DNA of 64,000 bases from Cristatella mucedo (Eukaryota > Bryozoa > Phylactolaemata > Cristatellidae), in assembly GCA_009760855.2 (NCBI GenBank), contig WPIO01000209.1, positions 273,549 to 337,548 on the forward strand, written 5' to 3'. Under the pieces are notes generated by a model. It saw only the letters and a list, made by a program, of their open reading frames with translations, ran no database searches and was not told the DNA's origin. The position numbers and the translations under genes are program-made. Below, in pieces: positions 36,564 to 49,065 of this stretch (its first letter is position 1; the number at the start of each line of letters is the position of its first letter).

Positions 36564-37439
36564 GTATGTAAGAGCGTATATATGTTTGCATATGTAACCA
36601 CATTTGTATATTCATGTAAAAAATATATATATATTCAAATTGAGTATATTTTAAAATATTACAGCGATAGCAGGTACTTAAGCCAGTGGAGCTTTACCAG
36701 CAGGTGTATTGGGCAAAAACCGGAACTTCCGCTTCATGGACAGGTAGTTATCAGCTTCCAGCCCTGAAACGGATCTGGAGCAGCACAGCCGTCTCAAAGC
36801 TGCTTGTTCCTCGTTGTCTATGCCGGTCGCTTAGAAAACTTTCAAAAACGTCTATGAGGTTCACCAGGAAAGCTTCGCTGTCTGGCCAGCAGCTACAGGC
36901 CTGGCACTCCAGGACTGCCTTACCGATTCCTACGGGTTGTTAGGGTACGTAAATACGAAGCTGTAACCTCATAAGCCTCAACGAGTGTTCAGGTTCCCCA
37001 TCACCACAGCATCCTTGCTGCAATCAGGGGGCACCTTTGCATCAACTATGACTGCATCCATGCCATTGTGATTATCAGACCAAACTATCAGTTAGTGGAT
37101 ATGGGTGTGCTTGTTTAGGTGTGTCCGCGTCAGGGTGTATGATGTGCTGCGATATAAAAACTCTAATTCGTTATAACAGATCAAAATGATGGAAAATCAA
37201 CCAATCCTAAGATTAGAAACGGGAACTCGTTAGGGCAATTCTCCGACGGAAATCGTTTGCGTAGCAGCCAGTCTACTCGTCTCTATCTTATCCGGTTATC
37301 AGGGTAACGTTCGATTGGAAGTCAAACTTTAAAAAAAATGAATAATCAAAGGAAAGTAATGCAAAAAGAGGACCAAACGATGGAGTTACAATAAATTTCG
37401 TATTTCCACTATAAATTAGGAAACATGTCCCGAATCTCA

Positions 37440-37930
37440 CTCCTAGTTGTGACACACATGTTGTCCGACTTTAATTATATTAGTTGCTCAGGGAACCACA
37501 TTATATTTTATACTGATCTCTTGGTACGGTGTGGCTGTCCAGAGTAGTTGATTCACTATAGCCTTTTGAGTGGTACCCTACCATGCCCTGAAGCTGATGA
37601 CTTATTGTTGATGCCGGTTGCAAATAGCAGCAGCAGCAGATAAATGCACCGTTATAGCAGAACAGTTTGATGAGTATTCGAAGTAGTTCTTGTCTCTTTA
37701 GGTTAGGATAGGAGCTTCGGGATGAACTCATCAGTAACCCCCTTGATTATAGACGTGTGGTGCCGCAAGGTATTGAGGGACATCGTAAAAGCTGGGCCGC
37801 TGCCATCTCTGGGTTGATCTACCGGGTCTCTTCATTCTTCTTGAAAAAGAAGCTAGAGAAGCGATGAGGTAGATCGTCCTTTTCAACAAAGACCTCTATG
37901 CATTCGAGCGTCAGGTCTTGGTATCTTTTG
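37440..37930 (-). mobile_element. LINE ORF2 linker remnant (copy 3)
   Basis: Counterpart of 4360-4890 in copy 3, ending about 160 bp before LDLa exon 4. Confidence 0.45.
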
Positions 37931-38090
37931 ATCATCCCTAATTATTTTTAATTTCAACAAATTAAAATATTAACATTTGAAAACCATACTTAGCACATAA
38001 AGTGATCATAATCATATGAATTCACTTAAAATATCGTTGAAAACTTGGTGGTGATTTTTGCATGAAAAAATATCTGCTTTCATTCGATAG

Positions 38091-38243
38091 ATCCATCAAG
38101 AAAACAAAAGTGCCTTGACAATCCCAGTAATCTGTCACCTGACACATTTTGGTGTTACACAAGCTATCAGTGTACACATATACGTTACGTATGCGACGGT
38201 CGTCAGGATTGTAAAAATGGTGAAGATGAGCAAGATTGTCAAG
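38091..38243 (+). CDS. LDLa-module exon 4 of the same receptor (long form)
   Basis: This exon encodes one LDLa module of 51 codons, phase 1-1. The acceptor TTCATTCGATAG ends at 38090 and the donor GTGAGT starts at 38244. No in-frame stop occurs. It opens DPSRKQKCLD, has six cysteines, an intact calcium half (CDGRQDCKNGEDEQDC), and the long Cys1-Cys2 loop (NPSNLSPDTFW), which contains an NLS glycosylation sequon. The sequon after Cys2 seen in exons 1-3 is lost (CYTS). It sits in tandem copy 3 and is the last LDLa exon before the transmembrane exon, 5.3 kb downstream. Its phase-1 end joins the phase-1 start of that exon in frame. Confidence 0.85.
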
Positions 38244-39439
38244 GTGAGTCAAATTGACTTATCTATGTCAGTTAGGATTTACTTAAGCTGAATTTCGTGA
38301 ATTAAAGTCTTTCCTATTCTGCTAGGTGTAACTATTGGCAAGACAAACCAGGTCAGCCCCTTTTATAATTATGATTTACGAAAAGGGGAGCTAATGTTAT
38401 CCCATGAACCGTGTGTTGGCTACCAATGAGAAACACTTCACTACTGCTGTGTCTTTAATTTGAAATTAGACAAACAAATTATGTTACTCATGCGAGCAGG
38501 TTTCGACTCTCTGTTCAAATGTGTTCAACTTTACACAGCTTCAAACGTCAGCAGTATACTACCGTCTCCTCAGTTGGGGTTCTCTCACAGCTACATATCT
38601 GCAGGTATTCTAGACGTCAACCAGGACACTTTGAAAGTGACCCCATATTGTACGTGTTTGTCGTCTCATTTTTATTGTGTATACTATTGACAAAAACGCT
38701 CAACAATATTCAGATATAAATTGCGTATATATTGCTTAAATGATTGAATTTTTTTATCTGAACTGGTTGTAGTTGAATTTTCTGTCAGGAGTAATTATAT
38801 AAGGTGTATTTGCAAAAAAAATCCAGTCATAGGAATTTTACCTGATTTAAATTTTTGCGGCTGACGGTCACCATTTTCGAATATATTTTACTTAAATTAG
38901 TGTGTGCAATGCAATCTCTTGCAAGCGTCAGTAACTAGCTAAACAACTTCAACTTACCCTAATTTCTGACAACGTCAGCTACATAAATCTTTACTTTTGT
39001 TTCAATACTTACTTTTTAGCCCATCCTTCATCCGTTACATTGCATACAAACTGAAGGGTGGACACTACCCTTACAGCCATTTGTATTATCGGAATCACAT
39101 TCTCACACAGTTTAGTTTAAATTAAAAGTGAAATGACAGTCAATGTTTACACTCCTCCTATAAAACTCGACAGGATGCATCTGATTAAGCAACTACAACA
39201 GATTTAAGAGGTCGCACTCTCAATGGCAACGAAATTTCCTGGCTAGAAGCCACGTGCACCGAGCGAGCCCACAAACGTTCGGCGGTCTGGCACTGTAGCT
39301 CTGGTAACTGCTCTGTGAGCTCTAAGCTCTGGAGATTAGCTTATCTCAGCTCAGATTAGCTTAGCTTAAATTAGCTAATCTCAAACTGTAACCTCTGCTA
39401 ACTGCTCTTAGAGCTCTAAGTGCTCTAGCGACTCTGTGA

Positions 39440-40210
39440 ACAAAATCCAAACTGGCTCTAAAGCTACTCACTCGGCAGAGTAAGCATTGCTTAGAGTATA
39501 CAACAACCTTATAAGGAATGCGAACATGGGTAGCGTGTCAATGCTTGTTGTGCTCAATCTTTCGGCTGCTTTCGATTCTATTGATCACAAAGTTCTTCTG
39601 GCGCTCCTCTCAACTCGCCTGGATATCTCTGACGCTGCTCTGCAATGGTTCAGGTACCATCTCAGTTGGGAGACTCTGGAGTATTCACCGGACCTGATAA
39701 AGATCATCTGAGGTCCCTCTGAAATATTGGGTACCTCAGGGCTCCATGCTAAGTCCAGTTATTTTAACGGTTTTGGCTCTCACTCATGCTGGTGTGATTC
39801 CCATGCATAATCTAGGCTTTCTCTTCTTAGCTGATGACACTCAGTTCTACCTTTGCTTTGAACCCTCCCAGCTTACGCCCACCTCGAATTCTTGCAACTC
39901 ACTACCTGAATTCATTGTAGACTATATCAAAAATATTGCAGCAAATTTTTCGAAATAAACAATTATAAAACTGGAGATTTCTTAAAACTACACAATAATA
40001 AAACTGACTTACTAATTTTGGGCTAAGCCGCTGTGATTCAGGAGATGAAAAGGCTGGAGCTCAAAATAAGCTCGGCCAGCATATGGCCTGTTGATTCAGC
40101 TTCCCACAGATACATGCTACTTCTTTTCTGGGAAACTTGGACTGGCAGTTTAGTAGCAAAGACCCACGCCTTCAAATGAGCGTAAGATTGGTTCAGTTTT
40201 TTTACGACCT
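39440..40210 (+). mobile_element. Broken L2-type reverse transcriptase remnant (copy 3)
   Basis: Counterpart of 6378-7190. It shows LNLSAAFDSIDHKVLLALLS, then LFLADDTQFYLCF near 39830, where the YADD tyrosine is replaced by Leu, so the catalytic motif is already damaged. Confidence 0.8.
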
Positions 40211-40289
40211 CTTGTGATTATTATCAATTTTTCTATAACCTATTAAAATCAGGTCTTGTGGGACACTTTCAGTGAATGGGTTGCCGGCT

Positions 40290-40470
40290 ATGACCCAATA
40301 CAAGCAATCGGATGTCAGCCATTAGGATCCTTGGTGGTTTGGCATAGTGTTTAAGATGGTTCCTTCGGTCAATGTCTAGCTGAAATCTTAGTTTCTAGCC
40401 CCACGGAATGTGTGAAGCACCTGAATAGAGATTTGGTTATTTTGCGGCACCATACAAATGCATTATTCTT
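40290..40470 (+). mobile_element. tRNA-derived SINE, family A (copy 3)
   Basis: Counterpart of 7225-7425; the 3' end reads GCACCATACAAATGCATTAT. Confidence 0.65.
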
Positions 40471-41559
40471 GAAGCGAAAATCTGAGTGCAAAGCAGCTGG
40501 GTTAGGCCCCTTCCTAGCGATTCCCTCATCCGAAGGTTTCTTTCTGGAACTGTGGCCTCACTAGAGTGCATGCCGGTTGGGTACATTTTTGATGGAGCTA
40601 ACGTTGACGTGCATTACAGTTCTCAAAATTGAATTTTCTTTAAATTTGCCTTAGATAAAGCCGAGAGCTTCCCCAATATCATAAACTGAGTTTTAGTACT
40701 ATTCATCCCGCCGTCTCTCTATTTCCGATGCACCAATTTAAAAATGCATCGATCGTTTTGGCAGATGAATTAGCTCACTTTTGTCATTGCTCTCATTGCT
40801 TATTGTACTATTAGTTATCGAGTATCGTTTTCAGCTTAACCACTGTGTTAGTCTGTCTCTAACTTTACACAGTTTCTACCATCAGCATTAAACTATGGTC
40901 ATCTCAATTGCAATTCTCTCACAATGGTATATCTTCAGGCATCATTATCTTTAACCTGAAAACTTAAGAAGTGACCTCCGTTTTAAGATATTTGAGGTCT
41001 CATTTTTTTCTATTACCTACTGTTCTCAAAAAAATCTGATCATTATTCAGATATATCTGGCTTTTTGCTCCTGCAAATGATTGAATCGTTCATTTAAACT
41101 AACCGACGGGAAATTAGCTGTCAGTAATACTTTTGTGAGCTTGCTTTAGATATCAAAGCAAGTGATAAGCAGTTTACCCGACAGAAATTGTCAGCGTTAA
41201 AGGTCACTAATGTCGAACATATTTAACTTTAATTTTGTTGTACAAGAAAATCTCTTGCAATATTCAGTAACTTGCTATGGTAATAATATTTTTGTTTTCT
41301 TATTGTAACCTCATGTACATAAGCCTTTAGTACTAGTGCAGTATTTTTGAGTGACCAGTTATTTATCCACTACCTTAACATTAAAAAGTGTTATACTTGT
41401 TGGCATTACGAAGAAAAATTGATTAATAAACCTGCGGCTTTATTAGAAGAAATCATTATTAGCATCGAATATGGTCAGGCACCTATTTTTCAAAGCACTT
41501 ATAGGGTCCCTGTGATTTGAAATTTATGTGCTTTTGGGCGGTGACGTCGTACAAGCTAC

Positions 41560-41735
41560 CACTAAACGCACTTCTATGTTCACCCTGTGCGTGCCACCCC
41601 AAACCGTACCACTAACAGTTCAATCGTGTTTCCTTTGCCGCAAATTTGAAGTGCCTAGAAAGAGATAAATTTCTTTTCTGATGGTGTTTTCGTAAGCGTG
41701 TTGCTATTATTATTATGAAAATTATTATTGCAAGG
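41560..41735 (+). mobile_element. L2-type 3' UTR tail
   Basis: CAATCGTGTTTCCTTTGCCG, then AAGTGCCTAGAAAGAG, and a TTATTATTATTATGA tail match the 3' ends at 44080, 55450 and 62555. It is heavily truncated. Confidence 0.55.
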
Positions 41736-42234
41736 TAATGGACAAATTGAACGACCAGCAAGTACTGCATAAAGAAGGTTGTCACGTCTTTTGTTAAGCA
41801 AGCGTATTCATTAAATTCCCCAATAATAGTCCCGGGTTGGTTCAAAACTCAGCAAGTCAATGAATAAAGCGCATAATGTTCAGAAGATTTGCAGCTAGTT
41901 TTTACGCACCGTGGCACTACCTTATTTGAAAGAGCGAGAGGCACGATGCCTCGCTTGAGCAAGGCTGAGATATGAGCGGTAAGTTGTTGACAGTAGATTG
42001 CGACATTACATTACATTGCGCAGAGGTGAGAAATGAAACAGCCATATTTACAATCAGTTTGCTTTGGAGTAATGCTCGCAAAAAAGTCCCGTGATATGGT
42101 AGAGAGAAGGTTGTTACTAAAAAGCTGTTGAGCGTTGCATTCCAGTTGAGCACTGGATCGTGTAGACCAAGTTAGTTTGTGGCGCCAATTTCCAAAGGAA
42201 GGAAATGGTTGGTTTTTTATAATTTATTTGTAGT

Positions 42235-42365
42235 GCTCCCTATGTGAATCTATTCTCGGTTCCAGCATTTTACATATACCACGGGACTTAAGGCCACGAC
42301 CTAGAACAGACCTTTGTTGGGGCGAGCACTTTAACTACTGGACCGAACCAGCTCAAAAATGCATC
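42235..42365 (-). mobile_element. tRNA-derived SINE, family A, fragment
   Basis: The reverse complement reads GAGCTGGTTCGGTCCAGTAG, then TTAAAGTGCTCGCCCC and AGGTCGTGGCCTTAAG, matching the tRNA-like head of family A. The 3' LINE-like tail is not clear. Confidence 0.5.
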
Positions 42366-43542
42366 ATCAAAGTTGAAACTAGTATATCTGTTGATTGAGA
42401 CACATTATTAGTGCTGTTGAATGGAGGCGAAACATCTTTACGTTAGCTGGGCGTACGTAAATTATGATTTGGGTGTGCAATTTTGACCTCAACCTCTGAT
42501 TAGCAGCTTGTTTTATGATCATTGGATCTTCATCAGACAATGGGGCTAAACGCTAAGGACATGGCGATACTGGGATGCTGGAATTAAGGTGTATTTCTCT
42601 GCATGACGTTAGCCCAACACCTCGCATCTGAAATGGTACAATATGAATGACGCTAAGAAATCAGTTGTATTAGTAGTCATCTCTTGCAGGCCCACTCTTT
42701 TCCTAAAATTTGTTCGTATGATTTGGCCTCTTTCTAACAAGGTGTTAAAATAGGAGCTATTTAACTAGTTTGGAAGCATTAATTATTGAATTGCCAGAGA
42801 AAATTCCATTTGCTCAAGAGTTTGTCCTGAGGAAAAGAGCGGAAATCTTTTAATTCACTTCTAAAGGTTCTCGTGCAACCATGGCTTTAGAAAAACTTAT
42901 CCATGGTATGCCTTGAATTCACAAAAAAATCTTCAAACTCTGTTTACGGCTTTGCGAAAAGATAGTGAAATGTATCCTGTTGGCTTAAACAATTACTAGA
43001 TCCTGCATAAAAATATACTGTTCGTCACTATTTCTTGTTCTCAGATAGATAGGTAATTACGTAAGTCTAATACATCTTCTTAACCTTTCCTTTCCGGTAC
43101 CAGCAGGTGGCATGTTATACCTGCTTTTCCGGTGAACGCGTCGAACCTAACAGACGGACATTAAAAATATTAGCTATTACTTACAGACTAAAATGTAAAG
43201 CAAATAAATAAAAACAAATACTTTATGCGAATTGTACTATCATAAAATTAAAAAAATAAACCGTTAAGAAGAATACTAAACTTTGCTTTCCCAACCGATT
43301 AAGTCCTATAATTAAAAATTGACATGTTGTCATTGGACACAATTAACCACCTTACAATTTTCCTTCGTTGTTTACAGATGCTACGTTTTTTCATTTCGGG
43401 CTATAATAAGTAAAAAATATATGTGCTGTAAAATTAGACACATTGAATATGTGTGCATATCCTGATATATGAATCAAACGTACTAGAATGCATTGAGATT
43501 AAGTTTATTCTTTTATTACCATAATTTTCTACTTTTCATAAG
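42366..43542 (+). other. Intron upstream of the transmembrane exon
   Basis: AT-rich sequence with no repeat family or exon that I recognise. It lies outside the tandem array. Confidence 0.5.
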
Positions 43543-43689
43543 CTAAAAAAGGCTTCAGAGAAGGTTCTCCGTCATGGCTTTACAAGGAAACAACTGTTCT
43601 TGCCATGGCATATGCTGCCGGAAGTAGCATCGCTTTACTCGTGATTTCGTGGTCAGTCTACGGAATCAGGAAGTGTTACAAGAAAACCG
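43543..43689 (+). CDS. Transmembrane exon of the LDLa receptor
   Basis: This 147-nt, phase 1-1 exon is predicted from the sequence. The acceptor follows a pyrimidine-rich tract (ATTTTCTACTTTTCATAAG, ending at 43542), and the donor GTATGC begins at 43690. Read in the frame continuing from the LDLa exons, it gives a short juxtamembrane stretch (KKGFREGSPSWLYKETT). A hydrophobic segment of about 24 residues follows (VLAMAYAAGSSIALLVISWS, then VYGI), and then a basic stop-transfer sequence, RKCYKK. The charge order fits a type I protein with the LDLa modules outside. The Cys in RKC is a possible palmitoylation site. No other frame is open. The splice-site quality, phase match, membrane-span length and position after the LDLa array make this convincing without a homology search; alternative acceptors cannot be excluded. 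Confidence 0.75.
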
Positions 43690-43769
43690 GTATGCATAAC
43701 TGTTTTTTAGCTTCTGATACTAAACGATTTTAGCCACTAATGTTCAAAGGTTTACTAGTAAAAACTTGA

Positions 43770-44160
43770 ATCAATTGAACACGCATTACTTCTTTTCTCT
43801 CCATAATCCTTTGGAGACCACGCCTTTAGTCCATTTACAATCAAAGCCTGGAACAGATTTTCTACTTGCGTCACGACATCTCCTGACTCATCCACATTTG
43901 AAAATATACTAAAAGCGTATCTATTTATCACAGCATTTAGTGGGTTCCTGTCATTCGTCCTTGTTCTGCTTATGCATGCTGACACTGCGAATGCTTTCAT
44001 TAACCATGCATGATTGCTGACCTTGGGCATGTCATCCCAAACCATGCAGCTCTTTTTGCCAATTTACCATGCTACCACTAACAATTCTATCGTGTTTCCT
44101 CTGCAGCTAATTTCAAGTTCCTAGACATAAATTAGGTCCTTTGAGGGTTTATATCAAATT
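43770..44160 (+). mobile_element. L2-type ORF2 C-terminus and 3' UTR
   Basis: Sense reading with breaks: IKAWNRFSTCVTTSPDSSTF and ILKAYLFITAFSGFL correspond to TAWNSLPTCIRTSPDLTTF and LKTYLFRTAFSGSF of the young L2. The 3' UTR follows to about 44150. It lies 80 bp after the transmembrane exon. Confidence 0.75.
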
Positions 44161-44689
44161 TTGCTTGATTGTCATCATTGTCACTACTTTAAAATTAGTT
44201 TACGGCAAATTGTTTGTTAGATATTGCAGTTTTTTAAAGCCCCCACAGCCTATTTCCGTCATTTTTCTCTCTATATATTTTTTATATACCATGGCTATAT
44301 TTTGCATCAATTATAGCGAATGTAATCTCTAGCAGTTCAAATCACTGCTAAGCATTTGATGTTCAGTGCTGCAAGCGTGGCCATGGATTGATAATTGATT
44401 CTCTTCCTCTTGTCAGATCAACTACTAAGACTTTTAAGCTTACATTGTCTTGTTTCTCTCCCACAAGCTTCCATGGGCTTTAATTGCTTCCTAGTACATG
44501 AAATGTCGACCTGTATCATCTCTTGCAGTCTTTCATTCCAAAATGCACATTTTTCAAACAAGATTATAAAACAGCTGAAAAATAAACTACAGTATTGGTT
44601 TTAGGCAGACCTAGTAATGTTTAGAAATACGGTCTCTTCCTAAATTATTTCAATTTCTCGGAAGCTATCCTAGTGAACTGCTACCCGAT

Positions 44690-44875
44690 TAATATAGGGC
44701 TCATGGTGAGCCTTATTGGTACGCTAGGTAAGACATGTGCTTTTTCTGACCTTGATCCCGAGGTAGTGGGTTCAAATCCTGCCATCCTGGGCAAACCTTT
44801 ATTGCTATTGCAAGCTGTAGTGATAGCCGTCAATTCTCTTCTGTCGCTATACAAAAGAGGCTATTAAATCAAATA
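44690..44875 (+). mobile_element. tRNA-derived SINE, family B
   Basis: The head contains TTATTGGTACGCTAGGTAAG (A-box region) and GGGTTCAAATCCTGCC (B-box). The 3' half is the family signature GTGATAGCCGTCAATTCTCT, then GTCGCTATACAAAAGAGGCT ending GTTAAATCA-like. Related copies lie at 45245-45440 (-), 57890-58060 and 61495-61670. Confidence 0.75.
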
Positions 44876-45244
44876 GTACAAACGCTCAGTTTTAAATAAT
44901 TTTGAGACAGTGCCTTGAGTTTCCTAATTGACGACATTTAAAAAGAAATTGACATGGCCTCCGCTTCTGATATAGTCGTCTAGGCAATAAAGCATTATCA
45001 TTATTGTTCTGATTGGAGATCACTGGTTCTCCAGACGGTCAAGAAATGAGCGAAACTGTTTGTTTCTAGATTTTACAATGATAATGTGGAAATATCCAGC
45101 AATCATTAGCGGCCTGTCATTCACAAATATTTTATTGAGAAACTCAGCAAACTCCACGATAAAGAAGTTTAAACAGGCGAAGAGAGGTGGGTGTATAACA
45201 AGATTTAGAGGTGCTGTCCAAAATGATAATAACGCTGGCTGGTT

Positions 45245-45440
45245 TTACAGCTTCGTTTCTATAGCATCGGACGACCCTTTATGGCTATCCCCACCACCGG
45301 CAGCAGCGATATAGGATTTCCCGCAGCAGGATTTGAACCGACCACCTCGGGCCCTAGGTCGTGAAAAGCAATCATCTTTCCTATTGTGCCATCGCGGCTC
45401 GTCTGATTGCAGCTGATTAAAACATTGACCCATGTACAAC
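45245..45440 (-). mobile_element. tRNA-derived SINE, family B
   Basis: The reverse complement shows GAGCCGCGATGGCACAATAG and GGTGGTCGGTTCAAATCCTG (B-box), then GGGGATAGCCATAAAGGGTC and GCTATAGAAACGAAGC. Confidence 0.75.
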
Positions 45441-45444
45441 AGCA

Positions 45445-46250
45445 TATCTTATAACCACAAGATTTGCATGAAATATTTACAACCTCGTCATCAACCATGT
45501 CATAACGAAGACATTGACTGAGAGATTGCGAAGCCTTGTGGAGTGGTCTCAGATATATAGCTACTTAAACCAGGAGACACCCAGGTTTTGGGTAAGCGTA
45601 AATGCCTGTAGCTTCTCCTAGATAGCCAGATTCCATTTAGTTAACCTCGTAGTTTTTAGAGAGCAGTTATTTAGCATGTGGAATTAAAGAGGTCATCCAA
45701 CAACCACGGGGCGTCGATTCACTGGCTTGCATTCAAGTCAGTATTGGCCGGCCCGGCAGACCAAGCACTTCTAATTTCATTTGGACGGTGGCCAGTCACC
45801 ATATAAAACGTTTTTTTGTCATGGCAGGCAAGCTAATACCGCAACGAGTGCTAATCAGTGCTTTAAACGTACGCAGGTTTGATAGCTGCCCTCTCAATAG
45901 GGTGAATGCAGGATGCAGTGAGGTTCTCATTGACCCTTAGAAGAAGCCCACCGGTAGGTATCGACTAATGACGATATTGCCCTAAATACTAAGTAGGACC
46001 TGTTTAAAAAAAACAAATATGTTCAAGGACAGCTCATACAGAGTCGCAGCAAAGTTTGCCGACGAATACCTTGAGGTATCACTGGGAAGTCACGTGAAGG
46101 ACAAGACCAAGTTTGCAGTCGCCCAAGACCACTCTCTAGCACGATATGCGACTTACGTTTAGTTCCAAACGTCAATAATACCACTCATGTTATTGGGCAG
46201 TATCCTAGATCTCGTGATCGTTAAGGAGGTCTGCCACACTGACCATCAGG
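45445..46250. other. Intronic sequence, nothing recognised
   Basis: No RT motif or SINE box. A stretch near 46015-46160 is locally open on the + strand (AAKFADEYLEVSLGSHVKDK) but I do not recognise it and it has a nearby stop. Confidence 0.4.
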
Positions 46251-46254
46251 TGTG

Positions 46255-46740
46255 CCATGTAATGTAATGTATCTCCGTCAGTAACTCCACAAAATCATAA
46301 AGACCATGTGGGTGTTACGCAGAAGAGTTTTGTATAGCCCACTCACAGCTTAAGCGGCTTTCGGTACGTATTCAGTAGCCAACAGACTTCATCTCACGCA
46401 ACAAAGAGAAAGTGGGAGGCATAGCAGAGTCAGGAGAGCAGTTGAGGTAGTGAGTAGCATAGAAGTAACAGTTCAGGACCACTGAAAAAGATGTGCCATA
46501 GTCGGCAGTTGGAGAGTAGTTGTCGTTGCGTTAGAATTGTGGAAGCGAGTTCCACAGTCTAGGACCTGCAGAGCTAAAGCTTCTGTCGCTAACAGTCTTT
46601 AAGCGGAGAAAAGGGACAGCTAATTTTTTGTCCACACAGGACCTGAGAGCGCGAACAGGCAGAAAACTGATGCAGCAGTTCAGCTAGGTACTAAGGAGCC
46701 AAGCCGTGGCGGGTCTTGTTGGTCAGCTTACCCTCTCTGA
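46255..46740 (-). mobile_element. LINE family 2, 3' end
   Basis: The antisense family 2 tail begins ATCTCCGTCAGTAACTCCAC at 46271. It is followed on the reverse strand by the ORF2 end around GTGGAACTCGCTTCCACAA-like sequence and a SYLAELLHQF-like stretch. It matches 11700-12230 and 30515-30960. Confidence 0.8.
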
Positions 46741-46779
46741 AGAGTTGGTCACGTTCGTTGTTCCTGCTCCATTGTACGT

Positions 46780-49065
46780 TCAGGGTAATGTTTAGAATGT
46801 CTAGCTACTTGAAAAGATTGACCAGGAAAAATTTTTGTAAATCTTAATGTGATGCTTTCTTCCTTATCTGCACCGGAACTCGACTGACGACCTTGATACC
46901 CTTACTGCTGCAGTAATCTTAACTCCTAGGAGTGCTTGCGGCAAGCATGCTCCCATACATTTTTTACGTGTGCAGAGTAGTAGATTCCTTTCAATTTGCA
47001 GGCTAAAGTTTCAGAAACGCACTGTTTATAGCTCTGGCTTACCAGCAAGCTTAAAAAAGCAAGGGCTTCATTTTTCACTCGAAAGCTGGTATCATGCTAG
47101 TCGGGTCCAAAACAGATTTTTAACAGGGTAAACAGATTACTGGCCGATGCTGAGAGGTCTTACTCACTAAAATATGAACAGCTGAAAAGTTGCCAGCTCT
47201 CTAAGCTGAAAAAATAGTGCACATTAAAGCCTTCACAAAGTCCTTTCAAATAAACCAAATTGGGAAATCGCAACTAGTGATCTTCATTGCAAAGATTTTC
47301 CGAGGTTCCCACATGCGATATGACCACTGTGATTAGTTTTAGTAAAAAGAGCTCCTTTCCTGAAGACTTTATGCCATAATTGCTGTGATCTCCACTGGTA
47401 GACCAACTTAAACCAGCCACAACCAAGATTTTTAATGCTCGCTGAAAAACAGCGATCGTACCAAAGTCCTTTAAATCAGCAATGGTTAGACCGATAGTTA
47501 TAAATCCTGAATTAGATACCGAGGTCCTTGCCCACTATCGCCCATTTTCCTTCTTCCTTTTTCGTCAAAGATTCTCAAAAAATTGTAACTAAGCAGCTGT
47601 TAGCACATGTTAAAAAGAAATAAATGTCCGAGAAAATGCCGTCAGGGTTCAAGAGGCCGCACCCACTTGAACTGCTCTCCTCCGTGCTTCCAATGACATC
47701 CTACGTAGCAGCGATGACGGGAATGTCACTGCCCTAGCTCAGCTAGATCTATCAGCTATATTCGTAACATTGCTCAAGATATCTTATGCTAACGATTGAG
47801 ACCAACAATTGGTCTGGCAGAGGAAGCTTTGACCTGCTTGAAGACGATCTTCTCTAATCACGTTCAAATCGTGCTGTGTAAGGGTCAGGTCTGACCCACG
47901 AGACCGGTCACATGTGAAGTCCCTCAAGAGTTCTTCCTCAGTTCCTCGCAGTTCTTTGTGTATACTCAACCTCCGAGAATAGTAATCAAGGCCCACGAAT
48001 TATAAAATAAACTTTATTATGTACAAAATCAGCTGTATTTGACATTCAAACCGTTGGAGTCTGTTGCAACAACTGGTAAACTGAAGCTTGCCTTGCCAAC
48101 ATTCTAACTTGGATATCTAAACATTTCTTGAAACTGAACGATTGTAAAATTGACCTGCTGGCCATAAGACACCATAATAAGTGGCTAAATAAGAAGGACT
48201 GGCTGACTATACAGGTGATGTTGCTAAGTGACCGTCACCACATGATCCGAATTCTGATGTCGCACTATAAAACTGCCTAGATTTTATAATCTTCGTTAAA
48301 AAGACCACTTCTACAGCTAACCCTCACGTCCTGTTCCTATCTCAGATTAGGAATTGTCTCTCACAGAGGCTTGCAAAAATTTAAAGCCCCTTATTTCTCT
48401 CTCGGCTAGGTTACTGTATTTCAATTTTTCTTGGCTACTAAGATGGCCACTAGGCCTATGCAGCTGGCTATTAATATGGCGGATAAGCTAGTCTGAAAAT
48501 CCCTGAGGTTTGATTAATCATTTCGTTCGGTAAAAGAGCCAAGGTGGCTGCTGGTTGATCAAATGATACAGAGCAAAACTCTAGGTTTAACTACAAGGTA
48601 CGCCACGTCATGGCACCTTTGTATCTAGCTGAACTGCTGCACTAGTTTCATCTTCGCCGTGTGCTCTGGTTATGTATGGACAATAAATTAGATGTTTCAT
48701 TCGTCCTTTTGAAGACCCTTGGCAACCAAAGCTTTAGCACTGCAGATCCTAGACTGCGGAACGTGCTTCCATGATTATTATGCACCGACAGCTACTCTCA
48801 TGCTGCCGTTTACGGCAATCCTTTCGAGGCGTCCTGAGAAGCTACTTCCTTGCTTCTCACTACCTTAACTGCTCTCCTGATTCTGCTAAGCTTCAAACTT
48901 TATGTTTTTTATGTGGAATGAAGTCGGTTAGGTACCGAATGCGCATCAAAAGCTGTTTAGGCTGCAAGTGGGCTGTGAAAAACTCTCCTGAGTAACAGCC
49001 ACAAAGTCTTTATGCAGTTAGAAACGGAGATAGGTTAGATTGCATTAAAACAGTTGCATGTTACC
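46780..49065 (+). mobile_element. Degenerate LINE family 2, most of RT to 3' end
   Basis: Sense pieces with many frameshifts: near 47460 FKSAMVRPIV and LDTEVLAHYRPFSFF, then GFKRPHPLELLSSVL, and LRSSDDGNVTALAQLDLSAI near 47700. The family 2 3' tail follows (48900-49050, ATGAAGTCGGTTAGGTACCG). It lies head to head with the antisense family 2 copy at 46255-46740. Confidence 0.75.

Larger units (their letters stand above)
31301..41400. repeat. Tandem segmental duplication, copy 3 (3'-truncated)
   Basis: Homology to copies 1 and 2 runs from about 31300 to about 41400, matching copy 1 to about 8310, and then stops. The downstream third of the unit is missing. This copy carries one LDLa exon and a copy-specific young L2 insertion at 33466-34851. 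The break marks the 3' edge of the array. Confidence 0.8.

Noticed and set aside
41917-42153. 78-residue minus frame resembling a LINE C-terminus
   Set aside because: Similarity to the family 2 end is weak by eye and no tail motif follows, so I did not annotate it.
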